The notes: generated by a model not told the origin, from the sequence alone. A DNA stretch of 64,000 nucleotides from Pseudomonas moraviensis (GCF_900105805.1 NZ_LT629788.1:1736001-1800000), one strand, 5' to 3'; numbered from the stretch's first letter, positions 24,593-33,558 are shown. Numbers and translations are program-made.

Positions 24593-24952
24593 TTACAGCA
24601 GCAGGCCGATTTGAGTCTTTTTGGGCAACTTGCTCACCACCAGTTGATGCGATCGCTGCAAAAGCCCCTGCAATTCCTCCGCACCCAGCGGGTAGGGCGG
24701 ATGCATGATGATCCACTGCGCCCGCGCCAGATACGGCGCCGGATGAATCCCCGGCCGATCGCAATGGCCGAGAAACAGATCCTTGTCGACCTTGAACGCC
24801 AGCGAGTCGCCGCGTAATCCCTGTAAAGCGAACATCTTGTTGCCGGCAATCGAAAACACCCGCACGCCGCCCCATTTGTAGTCTTCGCGAGCACCGGGCA
24901 GCGCCAGACAAAATCCGGCAACCTCGGCTTCGCTCATTTTTCCCTGTTTCAT
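24593..24952 (-). CDS. MmcQ/YjbR-family protein
   Basis: The 119-residue protein has the MmcQ/YjbR layout: FCLALPGAREDYKWGG at the start, VFSIAGNKMFAL, then DLFLGHCDRPGIHPAPYLAR with a WIIMHPPYPLGAEELQGLL C-terminal part and basic tail. Members have a CyaY-like fold and were proposed to bind DNA; the real role is unknown. ATG 24952 overlaps the LysR stop (ATGA) and has GGGGAGCGGTTGCT upstream; the longer open frame to 25075 runs inside the LysR gene and was rejected. It is the distal gene of a LysR-MmcQ operon. Confidence 0.85.
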   Translation of the reverse strand: MKQGKMSEAEVAGFCLALPGAREDYKWGGVRVFSIAGNKMFALQGLRGDSLAFKVDKDLFLGHCDRPGIHPAPYLARAQWIIMHPPYPLGAEELQGLLQRSHQLVVSKLPKKTQIGLLL

Positions 24953-25857
24953 AGCAACCGCTCCCCGCAGGCATTGAACGACTCGACCAGATGATCGATC
25001 CATGCGCGCACCGCTGGCATCACCCCGCGCCGATGCGGATACACCGCTTGCAGCCAGCCGCCAGGCAGTGACCATTGCGGCAGCACCTGCACCAGCGTGC
25101 CGTTACGCAATTCGGTCTCGCAGAACATCATCGGCAACACGGTAAAACCCTGACCGGCGAGTACGCAGGCCTTGCGCACTACGAAGTCATCGATACCCAG
25201 CCGCGCTTCCATGCTCAGATCGACACTTTTACCTTGCTGATCGAGCAGGCGCACATGAACCATGCGATCGGCTTCCAGCGCGCCGAGCACCGGCAGGTTC
25301 TTCAAGTCCTGGGGATGATTGATGGTCTTGCCCTGCATGAACGCCGGGCTGGCTATGACCACCGCCTGGGCCTGACGCAAGCGTCGGGTGACCAGCAACG
25401 GATCTTCATCGCCGTGATCGCGCACGCGCAACGCCACATCGATGCCTTCAGTGACCAGATCCACACGGCGGTTGAGCAGCACGACTTCCAACTGCACCTG
25501 CGGAAACTTGCCGAGAAAATCGCTGATCACCGTCGGCAGCATTTCATGGGCAAGCCCGGTCGGGCACGACACCCGCAGCCGACCGCGTGGCTCGCTGGAC
25601 ATACTCGCCACGGCCTCGTCAGCCATCTCCGCTTCCAGCAACATCGCCTGGCAGTGGCGCAAATAGCGTTCGCCAACAGCGGTGAGATTCAATTGTCGCG
25701 TAGTCCGCTGCAGCAGACGCGCACCCAAACGTTCTTCCAGTTCGGCAATTCTTCTGGAGAGCCGTGACTTGGGAATACCGAGCAGGCGCCCGGCGGCGGC
25801 GAATCCGCCAGCCTCGACCACTTTGGCGAAATAGTAGAGATCGTTGAGGTCCTGCAT
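24949..25857 (-). CDS. LysR-family transcriptional regulator
   Basis: The 302-residue protein has an N-terminal winged helix-turn-helix (MQDLNDLYYFAKVVEAGGFA, then GRLLGIPKSRLSRRIAELEE) and a periplasmic-binding-like effector domain from about residue 90. It is divergent from azoR with a 127-base gap between starts, the usual arrangement for a LysR protein regulating its neighbour, so azoR is the likely target; the signal may be a quinone or electrophile, by analogy. I chose ATG 25857 (GGAAGCGCGC upstream); a TTG at 25881 is possible but less likely. Its stop overlaps the MmcQ gene. Confidence 0.9.
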   Translation of the reverse strand: MQDLNDLYYFAKVVEAGGFAAAGRLLGIPKSRLSRRIAELEERLGARLLQRTTRQLNLTAVGERYLRHCQAMLLEAEMADEAVASMSSEPRGRLRVSCPTGLAHEMLPTVISDFLGKFPQVQLEVVLLNRRVDLVTEGIDVALRVRDHGDEDPLLVTRRLRQAQAVVIASPAFMQGKTINHPQDLKNLPVLGALEADRMVHVRLLDQQGKSVDLSMEARLGIDDFVVRKACVLAGQGFTVLPMMFCETELRNGTLVQVLPQWSLPGGWLQAVYPHRRGVMPAVRAWIDHLVESFNACGERLL

Positions 25858-25984
25858 GCGCGCTTCCAGTCGTTCTATCAATGGGACGAACTATCGCATT
25901 GTCGGCGACTAATCAGCCATTGGTTTGTTGCGTAGGATTATCTCCATTCCGTCGCCGCCGGCGATTCTTTCCAGGAGCACCCAC

Positions 25985-26596
25985 ATGAAACTGTTGCACA
26001 TCGATTCGAGCATTCTCGGCGACAACTCGGCTTCCCGTCAGTTGAGCCGTCAGGTCGTCGACGCCTGGCAAGCCGCCGAGCCGAGCGCCGTGGTCACCTA
26101 TCGCGACCTGGCTGCCGACGCGATCAGCCACTTCTCGTCCACCACGCTGGTCGCCGCCGGTACTACCGCCGAGCTGCGCGACGCTGTGCAACAGCACGAA
26201 GCCGAGTTGAGCGCTTCGACCCTGGCCGAGTTCATCGCTGCCGACGCCGTGGTGATTGCCGCGCCGATGTACAACTTCACCATCCCGACCCAGCTCAAGG
26301 CGTGGATCGACCGTGTTGCCGTCGCCGGCCAGACTTTCCGCTACACCGAAGCCGGCCCGGAAGGCCTGTGCGGTGGCAAGAAAGTGGTGATCGTGTCGAC
26401 CTCCGGCGGCATCCATGCCGGCCAGGCCAGTGGCATCGCTCACGAAGAATATCTGAAGCTGGTACTGGGCTTCCTCGGCATCACCGATATCGAAATTGTC
26501 CGCGCTGAAGGCCTGGCCTATGGCGAAGAAGTGCGCAACAACGCCATGAGCGCTGCGCAAGCGAAGATCAGCGAGCAACTGTTCGCCGCCGCGTAA
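25985..26596 (+). CDS. azoR: FMN-dependent NADH:quinone oxidoreductase / azoreductase
   Basis: The 203-residue flavodoxin-fold enzyme shows the AzoR pattern: MKLLHIDSSILGDNSASRQL, the FMN-loop APMYNFTIPTQLKAWIDRV, and STSGGIHAGQ. It reduces quinones and azo compounds with NAD(P)H in two-electron steps and protects against thiol stress. AGGAGCACCCAC precedes ATG 25985. It is monocistronic: a strong hairpin terminator follows 40 bases after the stop. The LysR gene faces it across a shared promoter region. Confidence 0.93.
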   Translation: MKLLHIDSSILGDNSASRQLSRQVVDAWQAAEPSAVVTYRDLAADAISHFSSTTLVAAGTTAELRDAVQQHEAELSASTLAEFIAADAVVIAAPMYNFTIPTQLKAWIDRVAVAGQTFRYTEAGPEGLCGGKKVVIVSTSGGIHAGQASGIAHEEYLKLVLGFLGITDIEIVRAEGLAYGEEVRNNAMSAAQAKISEQLFAAA

Positions 26597-26635
26597 GGCT
26601 TGCGTAAAGAACAGCTGATGTTCAGGTAATACCCG

Positions 26636-26684
26636 AAAAACTCTGTATTCTGGTTCCGCAAGGGCCGATTACGGAGTTTTTTGT
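26636..26684 (+). terminator. Long-stem terminator after azoR
   Basis: A 12-bp stem (AAAAACTCTGTA with TACGGAGTTTTT, one G-U pair) encloses a 22-base loop and ends in T residues. The A and T runs flanking the stem would allow termination in both directions. Confidence 0.82.
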
Positions 26685-26764
26685 TTCTGGCTGTTACATA
26701 ATCTGGCCCGGGTTATGCAGTTTCAGCACATCCGACGATGGAGTCCGACAGGGTGGGGGCATTC

Positions 26765-27802
26765 ATGAAGCATCTTTGTGCAATGTTGCTGATTTGCCTG
26801 CTCGGCAGCCTGAATTCAGTGCAGGCCGCGCCGGGGCGGCATCCCGTCTGGAGTGTCGGTTATCACGAGATGAGCTTTCTCGACCCGCTCGATCTGCAAC
26901 CGATGCGCGCCATCGCTTTTTACCCGTCCAGTGACCGCGAGCACCTGAGTTTGCTCGAGGGCTACCCGGTGGAAGCCGGGGAAGACACCAAAGTCGCCAT
27001 CGGCCGCTTTCCCATGTTGATGCTCTCCCACGGCAACACCGGCACGCCGCTGGCCTTGCATGATCTGGCGACGTCGCTGGCGCGCAAAGGCTTTGTGGTG
27101 GTGGCGGTGATTCACCCCGGCGACAACTGGCGCGACCATAGCCGTCTTGGCACGTTGAGCAACCTTTATGGCCGTCCGATTCAAATCTCCCAAGCAATCA
27201 CCGCGACCCTTGGCGACCGCATGCTGGCGCCGTTCGTCAATGCTGATCAGGTCGGCGTCATCGGTTATTCGGCGGGTGGCGAGACCGCGTTGATTCTGTC
27301 CGGGGCGCAACCTGATCTGGATCGTCTGCGCCGCTATTGCCAGGAACGTCCGGACGATCACGACGCCTGCAACACCCAGGGCGAGCTGATTGTCGATCGC
27401 GATGACTTGCAACCGGTGGCCGATCCACGGGTTCACGCCTTGTTGCTGATGGCGCCGCTGAGCCTGAAATTCGGCCGCCATACTCTCGCCGACGTGCATG
27501 TGCCAGTGCTGCTCTACAGCGGCGACGGCGACAAACTGGTGGCCTTCGACAAAAACGCCGCCGCGCTGGCGCGCAAACTGCCCACGGCGCCGGACTTCAA
27601 GCTGCTGGCCGGGGCAGGGCACTTCGTGTTCATGGCGCCGTGCACCGAAGAGCAGATCCGCGCCATGCCAGCGTTGTGTACCGACGCTGACGGAGTCGAT
27701 CGCGAGGATATTCACCGCAACCTGATCTCGGAGGCCGGACGGTTTTTTGCCCATGCGCTGGCGAAAACAACCCGAGCGGGGATGCAGACGGCGGATCAAT
27801 AA
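26765..27802 (+). CDS. Secreted alpha/beta hydrolase (dienelactone hydrolase / PAF-AH-like)
   Basis: The 345-residue protein has a signal peptide (MKHLCAMLLICLLGSLNSVQ) and an alpha/beta-hydrolase domain. The nucleophile elbow is GYSAGG (S169), the acid probably lies in YSGDGDKLVAFD and the histidine in GAGHFVF. The oxyanion region LMLSHGNTGTPLALHDLA and the conserved CNTQGE segment resemble predicted dienelactone hydrolases of the platelet-activating-factor acetylhydrolase type. The substrate is unknown, probably an ester in the periplasm or outside. ATG 26765 begins the signal peptide; an in-frame ATG 27 bases upstream is less likely. Confidence 0.83.
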   Translation: MKHLCAMLLICLLGSLNSVQAAPGRHPVWSVGYHEMSFLDPLDLQPMRAIAFYPSSDREHLSLLEGYPVEAGEDTKVAIGRFPMLMLSHGNTGTPLALHDLATSLARKGFVVVAVIHPGDNWRDHSRLGTLSNLYGRPIQISQAITATLGDRMLAPFVNADQVGVIGYSAGGETALILSGAQPDLDRLRRYCQERPDDHDACNTQGELIVDRDDLQPVADPRVHALLLMAPLSLKFGRHTLADVHVPVLLYSGDGDKLVAFDKNAAALARKLPTAPDFKLLAGAGHFVFMAPCTEEQIRAMPALCTDADGVDREDIHRNLISEAGRFFAHALAKTTRAGMQTADQ

Positions 27803-27824
27803 CTTCATCACCGCCACCAATTCC

Positions 27825-27918
27825 TGTAGGAGCTGACGAGTGCAACGAGGCTGCGATCTCTTGATCTTCAAAGCAAAATCAAAAGATCGCAGCCTCGTTG
27901 CACTCGTCAGCTCCTACA
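27825..27918. repeat. Paired long palindrome, CAGCTCCTAC / GCACTCGTCAG type
   Basis: Two near-perfect inverted arms (TGTAGGAGCTGACGAGTGCA then ACGAGGCTGCGATC, and the reverse) flank a core of about 25 bases with CTTGATCTTCAAAGC. It sits between the convergent hydrolase and MFS genes. Confidence 0.9.
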
Positions 27919-27932
27919 AGGGGTTCGGTGTT

Positions 27933-29120
27933 TCATGAGGTCGTGCGGCGCTTGAGGAGCAGGGTCAGGCCCAACCCGGTCACCGACAACAGCGCCGCGC
28001 TGAAGAAAATCCACGAATAGCCCAGATTCAATGCCACCGCGCCCATCAGTGGCCCGGCGATCGCCAGGGCCAGATCGAAAAACACCGCATAAGCTCCGAG
28101 TCCCGAACCACGACTGGAACTCGGCACCTGCTTGATCGCTTCAACGCCCAGCGCCGGGTAGACCAATGACAGCCCGAACCCCGCCAGCCCGGCGCCGATC
28201 AATGCGTAGGCAGTGGAGGGCGCCAGCCACAACATCACCAGCCCGACGGTTTCCACTGTCATGCAGACGATGGCCGAGGCGAACCCGCCAAACCGGGCGA
28301 TCGCGGAGATGAATAACAGTCGCGACAAAATGAAACACACGCCGAACACCGTCAGACAGTACGCCGCTCCAGTCCAGCCGCGGTTGAGGTAATAAAGGGT
28401 GATGAAGGTGGTCAGCGTGCCGTAGCCGATCGACGCGAGGGTCAGGCTGGTGCCGTACGGCGCAATCTTGCCGAACACGGCCCAGAACGACAGACGCTCA
28501 CCACGAATCACCGGCACCGAAGGCTTGTTGCGGATCAACCACAACGCACCCGCGGCCAACGCCGACAGCGCGATACCCAGGCTGACAAAGCCATATTCAG
28601 CAACCATCACCACGCCCAGCGGCGCGCCAATGGCAATCGCGCCATAGGAAGCGATGCCGTTCCAGCCGATGGATTTGGCTGTGTGCTCGACACCGACCTG
28701 GCCCATGCACCAACTGATCGTGCCGACACCGATCAAGCCTTGAGCGATACCCAGCAGCAGGCGCCCGGCGATCAGGATCAACAGGCTGGTCAGCGGAAAA
28801 CTCTGCAGCAAGGTCGACAGCAACGTCAGCGCGCCACTGAGGACAATCCCCCACAAGCCATAAATGATCGCCCGCTTGGTGCCGAGGGTGTCCGACATGC
28901 GCCCGGCCATCGGCCGGCTGAGCAGGGTGGCCAGGTACTGCGAGCCGATCACCAGGCCGGCAATGATCGCGCTGAAACCCAGTTGCTCGTGGACATAACC
29001 TGGCAGTACCGCGATCGGCAAGCCGATGCAGAGAAAGGCAATGAAGGTGTAGAAAACGATGGAGACGATCTGCAGGGTGATCGCCAGGGAGCTTTGCGGT
29101 GGCAGTGGCTGCGCAGACAT
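27933..29120 (-). CDS. MFS transporter, YfcJ/YhhS-like
   Basis: This 395-residue carrier has twelve predicted helices and the MFS loop motif RPMAGRMSDTLGTKRAI between helices 2 and 3. The N-terminal segment VLPGYVHEQLGFSAIIAGLV, then GSQYLATLLSR, closely resembles E. coli YfcJ/YhhS, proposed to export sugars or small organic molecules. The substrate is not determinable here. ATG 29120 was chosen because the frame upstream contains only a TTG at 29204 and no hydrophobic sequence. It lies between two repeat clusters, without operon partners. Confidence 0.87.
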   Translation of the reverse strand: MSAQPLPPQSSLAITLQIVSIVFYTFIAFLCIGLPIAVLPGYVHEQLGFSAIIAGLVIGSQYLATLLSRPMAGRMSDTLGTKRAIIYGLWGIVLSGALTLLSTLLQSFPLTSLLILIAGRLLLGIAQGLIGVGTISWCMGQVGVEHTAKSIGWNGIASYGAIAIGAPLGVVMVAEYGFVSLGIALSALAAGALWLIRNKPSVPVIRGERLSFWAVFGKIAPYGTSLTLASIGYGTLTTFITLYYLNRGWTGAAYCLTVFGVCFILSRLLFISAIARFGGFASAIVCMTVETVGLVMLWLAPSTAYALIGAGLAGFGLSLVYPALGVEAIKQVPSSSRGSGLGAYAVFFDLALAIAGPLMGAVALNLGYSWIFFSAALLSVTGLGLTLLLKRRTTS

Positions 29121-29202
29121 GAGCACTCGTTCGCGGGCGGCGGTGGGAGAGTTGCCGACATCATGGCGCGGGGTTGGGATAAAAGAAAGCAGGCTAACGA
29201 TC

Positions 29203-29231
29203 AAAACATCGCAGCCTTCGGCAGCTCCTGC
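29203..29231. repeat. Half REP, CATCGCAGCCTTCGGCAGCTCC type
   Basis: A single arm of the palindrome found paired at 14541-14618. It is immediately followed by an REPIN of the other family. Confidence 0.7.
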
Positions 29232-29259
29232 AGGGATTGATGGCGCGGCTGATTACCTC

Positions 29260-29325
29260 ATCGCGAGCAGGCTCACTCCTACAGGGGAATGCATTCCAAA
29301 TGTAGGAGTGAGCCTGCTCGCGATG
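29260..29325. repeat. REP pair, arms in the inward orientation
   Basis: ATCGCGAGCAGGCTCACTCC and GGAGTGAGCCTGCTCGCGAT arms are separated by only AGGGGAATGCATTCCAAA, a spacer containing the palindrome GGAATGCATTCC. The same spacer recurs at 37696-37772 and 45931-46003 with one base changed. Confidence 0.88.
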
Positions 29326-29354
29326 GAGTCAGCACCGGCGAAAATATTTTGATC

Positions 29355-29390
29355 ACATAAAAAAAGCCCTGTCACATGGACAGGGCTTTT
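29355..29390 (-). terminator. Terminator of the ABC-F gene
   Basis: A perfect 12-bp stem AAAAGCCCTGTC/GACAGGGCTTTT with a 5-base loop is followed on the minus strand by seven T residues. It lies 36 bases beyond the stop at 29426. Confidence 0.92.
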
Positions 29391-29425
29391 ACTTGCAGCT
29401 TGCCGCTTGAAACTCGCAGCTGCCG

Positions 29426-31012
29426 TTAAAACACAACGCCCTGGCTACGCAGGTAGTCGTCATAGGTGCCGCTGAAGTCGGTCACGCCGTTCGGGCTCAG
29501 CTCGATGATGCGGGTGGCCAGGGACGATACGAACTCACGGTCGTGGCTGACGAAGATCAGCGTGCCCGGGTAGTTTTCCAGCGCCAGGTTCAGCGCTTCG
29601 ATCGATTCCATGTCCAGGTGGTTGGTCGGTTCGTCCATGATCAGCACGTTCGGCTTTTGCAGGATCAGCTTGCCGAACAGCATGCGACCCTGCTCACCAC
29701 CGGAGATGACCTTGACCGATTTGAGAATCTCGTCGTTGGAGAACAGCATGCGGCCCAAAGTACCGCGAATCATCTGCTCGCCCTGAGTCCACTGACCCAT
29801 CCAGTCAAACAGCGTGACGTCGTCTTCGAAGTCGTGAGCGTGATCCTGAGCGTAGTAACCCAGCTCAGCGGCGTCGGTCCATTTCACGCTACCGGCATCC
29901 GGGGTCAGTTCGTTGACCAGGGTGCGCAGCAGGGTGGTCTTGCCAATACCGTTCGGGCCGATGATCGCAACGCGCTCGCCGGCTTCAACCTGGAAGCTGA
30001 AGTCCTTGAACAGTGGCTTGCCATCGAAACCCTTGGCCATTTTCTCGACCATGACCGCCTGACGGTGCAGCTTCTTGTTCTGTTCGAAACGAATGAACGG
30101 GCTGACACGGCTGGAAGGCTTGACCTCGGCCAGCTGGATCTTGTCGATCGCCTTGGCGCGGGAGGTGGCCTGCTTGGCTTTCGAGGCGTTGGCCGAAAAG
30201 CGGCTGACGAACGATTGCAGCTCGGAAATCTGCGCTTTCTTCTTGGCGTTGTCCGACAGCAACTGCTCGCGGGACTGGGTCGCCACGGTCATGTACTCGT
30301 CGTAGTTGCCCGGGAACAGGCGCAGCTCGCCGTAATCCAGGTCAGCCATGTGCGTGCACACGCTGTTCAGGAAGTGACGGTCGTGGGAGATGATGATCAT
30401 CAGGCTGTTGCGCTGGGTCAGGATGTTTTCCAGCCAGCGAATGGTGTTGATGTCCAGGTGGTTGGTCGGTTCGTCGAGCAACAGCACTTCCGGATCGGAG
30501 AACAGCGCCTGCGCCAGCAATACGCGCAGTTTCCAGCCTGGGGAGACTTCGCTCATCGGGCCGAAATGCTGTTCCAGCGGAATACCCAGACCCAGCAACA
30601 GTTCGCCGGCGCGGGATTCGGCGGTGTAGCCGTCCATTTCGGCGAATTCGGTTTCCAGCTCGGCAACGGCCATGCCGTCTTCTTCGGACATTTCCGCCAG
30701 CGAGTAGATGCGATCGCGCTCGGCCTTGACCTTCCACAGCTCTTCGTGACCCATGATCACGGTGTCGATCACGGTGAATTCTTCGTAGGCGAACTGATCC
30801 TGGCGCAGCTTACCCAGACGCACGTTCGGCTCGAGCATGACCTGACCACCGGACGGATCGAGATCGCCGCCGAGGATTTTCATGAAGGTCGACTTGCCGC
30901 AACCGTTGGCACCGATCAGGCCGTAGCGATTGCCTGCGCCGAATTTGACCGAAACGTTTTCGAACAGCGGCTTGGCGCCAAACTGCATCGTGATGTTAGC
31001 TGTGGAGATCAA
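29426..31012 (-). CDS. ybiT: ABC-F family ATPase, YbiT type
   Basis: The 528-residue soluble protein has two ABC domains in tandem without membrane segments. Walker A motifs are GANGCGKST and GPNGIGKTT, and each domain has LLLDEPTNHLD or LIMDEPTNHLD. The first signature is the degenerate VSPGWKLRVLLAQAL typical of YbiT; the second is ISGGEQGRMLFGKL. The inter-domain linker (QSFVSRFSANASKAKQATSR) matches the P-site tRNA-interaction motif of ABC-F proteins. Known members act on the ribosome in translation or resistance; YbiT's exact task is not settled. A 250-base upstream region carries two hairpins, and a strong terminator follows. Confidence 0.93.
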   Translation of the reverse strand: MISTANITMQFGAKPLFENVSVKFGAGNRYGLIGANGCGKSTFMKILGGDLDPSGGQVMLEPNVRLGKLRQDQFAYEEFTVIDTVIMGHEELWKVKAERDRIYSLAEMSEEDGMAVAELETEFAEMDGYTAESRAGELLLGLGIPLEQHFGPMSEVSPGWKLRVLLAQALFSDPEVLLLDEPTNHLDINTIRWLENILTQRNSLMIIISHDRHFLNSVCTHMADLDYGELRLFPGNYDEYMTVATQSREQLLSDNAKKKAQISELQSFVSRFSANASKAKQATSRAKAIDKIQLAEVKPSSRVSPFIRFEQNKKLHRQAVMVEKMAKGFDGKPLFKDFSFQVEAGERVAIIGPNGIGKTTLLRTLVNELTPDAGSVKWTDAAELGYYAQDHAHDFEDDVTLFDWMGQWTQGEQMIRGTLGRMLFSNDEILKSVKVISGGEQGRMLFGKLILQKPNVLIMDEPTNHLDMESIEALNLALENYPGTLIFVSHDREFVSSLATRIIELSPNGVTDFSGTYDDYLRSQGVVF

Positions 31013-31386
31013 TTACCTTACCTATCAATGGGTTAGAGCTGGTCTGTGGTGCCTGGTACAAAATTGAGTACCAATCTGGAGCTTTTCCAGCTCCCCCCAG
31101 TCTGTGCTTGAGTTGAGCCAACGCGCATAAGCCGTCCGCAACTGGGGCCTGTGAAGGCAAGCTGCTGAGCGACGAGTACGGGGTTCTTGTTGGACATTGG
31201 CGCGCATTGTCGCATAACTCAGACGGCAGTTATATGGCAGGCAAACCGGCATCTGTGTCGGCTCGTCAGGCGGACGCGGAATATCCGCTGATCAAAATCT
31301 CGAAAACCCGAATGAACTCACTCGACCATTTTCACTTCGGAAAGTGGAGCAGCATCTATTTCGTTCAACCGAGTGAGGACCAAGCC
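31013..31386. other. Divergent promoter region, ABC-F / alcohol dehydrogenase
   Basis: This 374-base gap has no convincing gene. It holds two adjacent hairpins (31054-31073 and 31078-31094) in what would be the ABC-F leader, and promoter functions for both directions. Confidence 0.5.
31054..31094 (-). promoter_or_regulatory. Two adjacent hairpins in the ABC-F leader
   Basis: TGGTAC/GTACCA with an 8-base loop (31054-31073) and GGAGCT/AGCTCC with a 5-base loop (31078-31094) lie about 40-80 bases upstream of the ABC-F start. No T run follows, so a classical attenuator is not shown. Confidence 0.35.
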
Positions 31387-32613
31387 ATGCGAGCAATGAC
31401 CTATCACGGCGCTCATGATGTGCGCGTCGAAACCGTACCGGACCCGAAACTTGAAGCCGCCGACGACATCATCCTGCGCGTCACCGCGACCGCCATCTGC
31501 GGGTCGGACCTGCACCTGTACCGAGGCAAGATACCCACCGTCGAACATGGCGATATCTTCGGCCATGAGTTCATGGGCATCGTCGAAGAAACTGGTTCTG
31601 CCGTGACCGCAGTGCAGCGCGGCGACCGTGTAGTGATTCCTTTCGTGATCGCCTGTGGCGATTGTTTTTTCTGCCAGCAAGAGCTCTATGCCGCTTGCGA
31701 GACGACCAATGAAGGCCCCGGCGCGGCGCTGAACAAGAAAATGATTCCGCCACCGGCCGCGCTGTTCGGCTACAGCCGTCTGTATGGTGGGATCCCCGGC
31801 GGTCAGGCGGAACTGGTGCGCGTACCGAAAGCCAACACCGGCCCGTTCAAGGTCCCGGGCACGCTGTCGGACGAAAAAGTGCTGTTCCTCTCCGACATCC
31901 TGCCGACCGCCTGGCAAGCGGTGATCAACGCCGGCGTCGTCCAGGGTTCGAGCCTGGCGATCTACGGTGCCGGGCCGGTCGGTTTGCTGACCGCAGCCTG
32001 CGCCAGAATGCTTGGTGCGGAACAGATCTTCATGGTCGATCACCACCAGTACCGCCTCGATTATGCCCAGCGCACCTACGGCGTGATTCCGATCAACTTC
32101 GATGAGGACGACGACCCGGCCGACACCATCATCAGCCAGACTGCGGGCCATCGCGGTGTCGATGCGGTGGTCGATGCCGTCGGCCTTGAGGCCAAAGGCA
32201 GCACCACCGAAACCGTGATGGCTACACTCAAGCTCGAAGGCAGCAGCGGCAAGGCGTTGCGCCAGTGCATTGCAGCCGTGCGGCGTGGCGGTGTGGTCAG
32301 CGTTCCGGGGGTATATGCCGGGTTCATCCACGGCTTCATGTTCGGCGACGCCTTCGACAAGGGCCTGACCTTCAAAATGGGCCAGACTCACGTACAGCGC
32401 TTTCTGCCGGAGCTGCTCGGCTACATCGAAACCGGCAAGTTGCAGCCCGAAGCGATCATCACCCACAGGCTGTCGCTGGAACAGGCGGCCGAGGGTTACA
32501 AGATCTTCAATAAAAAGCAGGAAGAATGCCGCAAGGTGATTCTGACCCCGGGTGGCAGCGATGTTCCTTTGGCGCAGATGGATGAAACCACGCCGTTCGT
32601 ACCGGCCACTTGA
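31387..32613 (+). CDS. Zinc-type alcohol dehydrogenase, formaldehyde-dehydrogenase-like
   Basis: This 408-residue MDR-family oxidoreductase has the catalytic zinc ligand region AICGSDLHLYRGKIPTVEHG and GHEFMGIVEE. The structural-zinc segment is incomplete (CGDCFFCQQELYAACE), and the Rossmann motif is GAGPVGLLTAACARMLGA. The length and the insertion around YSRLYGGIPGGQAELVRVP resemble glutathione-independent formaldehyde dehydrogenase or threonine-dehydrogenase-like proteins; the substrate is uncertain. ATG 31387 is preceded by GTGAGGACCAAGCC; the open frame to 31207 is non-coding. A ZIP transporter gene starts 15 bases after its stop, so the two form an operon and metal supply may be linked to it. 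Confidence 0.85.
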   Translation: MRAMTYHGAHDVRVETVPDPKLEAADDIILRVTATAICGSDLHLYRGKIPTVEHGDIFGHEFMGIVEETGSAVTAVQRGDRVVIPFVIACGDCFFCQQELYAACETTNEGPGAALNKKMIPPPAALFGYSRLYGGIPGGQAELVRVPKANTGPFKVPGTLSDEKVLFLSDILPTAWQAVINAGVVQGSSLAIYGAGPVGLLTAACARMLGAEQIFMVDHHQYRLDYAQRTYGVIPINFDEDDDPADTIISQTAGHRGVDAVVDAVGLEAKGSTTETVMATLKLEGSSGKALRQCIAAVRRGGVVSVPGVYAGFIHGFMFGDAFDKGLTFKMGQTHVQRFLPELLGYIETGKLQPEAIITHRLSLEQAAEGYKIFNKKQEECRKVILTPGGSDVPLAQMDETTPFVPAT

Positions 32614-32628
32614 ACCTGAGGAGTATTC

Positions 32629-33558
32629 ATGGCGCTACCGTCATCTTCGTTCGCAGCTCCCGTGCGAGCATGGTTCGTGAACCTGTCGCGCACGGGCTGG
32701 GGAGGGCGCATTTTCTGGCTGACCCTGGTCGGTGTCACCGTGCTGCTGCTGATCAGCGGCTACACCGGTCTGGTCAGCACAGGCCGCGACACCTTGCGCC
32801 TCGCGAGCCTTGGTGGGCTGTCGGGTTTCGCCGCTACGGCAGTCGGTGCATTGCTGGCCCTGGCGTTGCGCGCGATTACTTCGCGAACCCAAGACACCAT
32901 GCTCGGTTTCGCGGCAGGGATGATGTTGGCTGCCAGTTCCTTTTCACTGATCCTGCCGGGCATCGCGGCGGCGAAAGAGGCGGTAAGCAGTCCCATGCTC
33001 GCCGCCGCCGTCGTGGTTGCCGGCATGGCGTTGGGCGTTGCATTGATGGTCGGCCTCGACCGCTTCGTCCCGCATGAACATGAAAAGAGCGGGCGGCGCG
33101 GCCCTGAGGCGAAGCGCTTCAATCGGGTCTGGTTGTTTGTTCTGGCGATCACTCTGCACAACTTGCCCGAAGGCATGGCGATCGGCGTCAGTTTCGCCAC
33201 CGGCGACATGAAAATCGGCCTGCCGCTGACCACTGCCATCGCCATTCAGGATATTCCCGAAGGCCTGGCGGTGGCGTTGGCGCTGCGGGTCACCGGGATT
33301 TCGGCCGGACGCGCGGCGTTGATTGCCGCCGCTTCCGGATTGATGGAACCGTTGGGCGCGATTATCGGTTTGGGCATCACCAACAGTTTCGCCTTGGGCT
33401 TTCCGGTGGCGATGGGCCTGGCAGCGGGCGCGATGATCTTCGTGGTTTCCCATGAAGTGATCCCGGAAACTCACCGCAACGGCCATGAAACCCCTGCAAC
33501 GCTCGGGCTGATGCTCGGCTTTGGCGTGATGATGTTTCTCGACACCGCCTTGGGGTAG
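32629..33558 (+). CDS. ZIP-family divalent metal transporter
   Basis: The 309-residue membrane protein has eight or so helices and the two ZIP metal motifs HNLPEGMAIGVSF and QDIPEGLAVALAL in neighbouring helices. A short His/Glu-containing loop (DRFVPHEHEKSGRR) precedes them. ZIP carriers import Zn2+, Fe2+ or related ions into the cytoplasm. GAGGAGTATTC precedes ATG 32629. Its position 15 bases after a zinc-type dehydrogenase suggests zinc supply, which is inference. The N-terminus before helix 1 is about 25 residues longer than in E. coli ZupT. Confidence 0.9.
   Translation: MALPSSSFAAPVRAWFVNLSRTGWGGRIFWLTLVGVTVLLLISGYTGLVSTGRDTLRLASLGGLSGFAATAVGALLALALRAITSRTQDTMLGFAAGMMLAASSFSLILPGIAAAKEAVSSPMLAAAVVVAGMALGVALMVGLDRFVPHEHEKSGRRGPEAKRFNRVWLFVLAITLHNLPEGMAIGVSFATGDMKIGLPLTTAIAIQDIPEGLAVALALRVTGISAGRAALIAAASGLMEPLGAIIGLGITNSFALGFPVAMGLAAGAMIFVVSHEVIPETHRNGHETPATLGLMLGFGVMMFLDTALG

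Noticed and set aside
31207..31386. N-terminal extension of the alcohol dehydrogenase frame by 60 codons
   Set aside because: The family N-terminus and ribosome site point to 31387; the extension shares the divergent promoter region.
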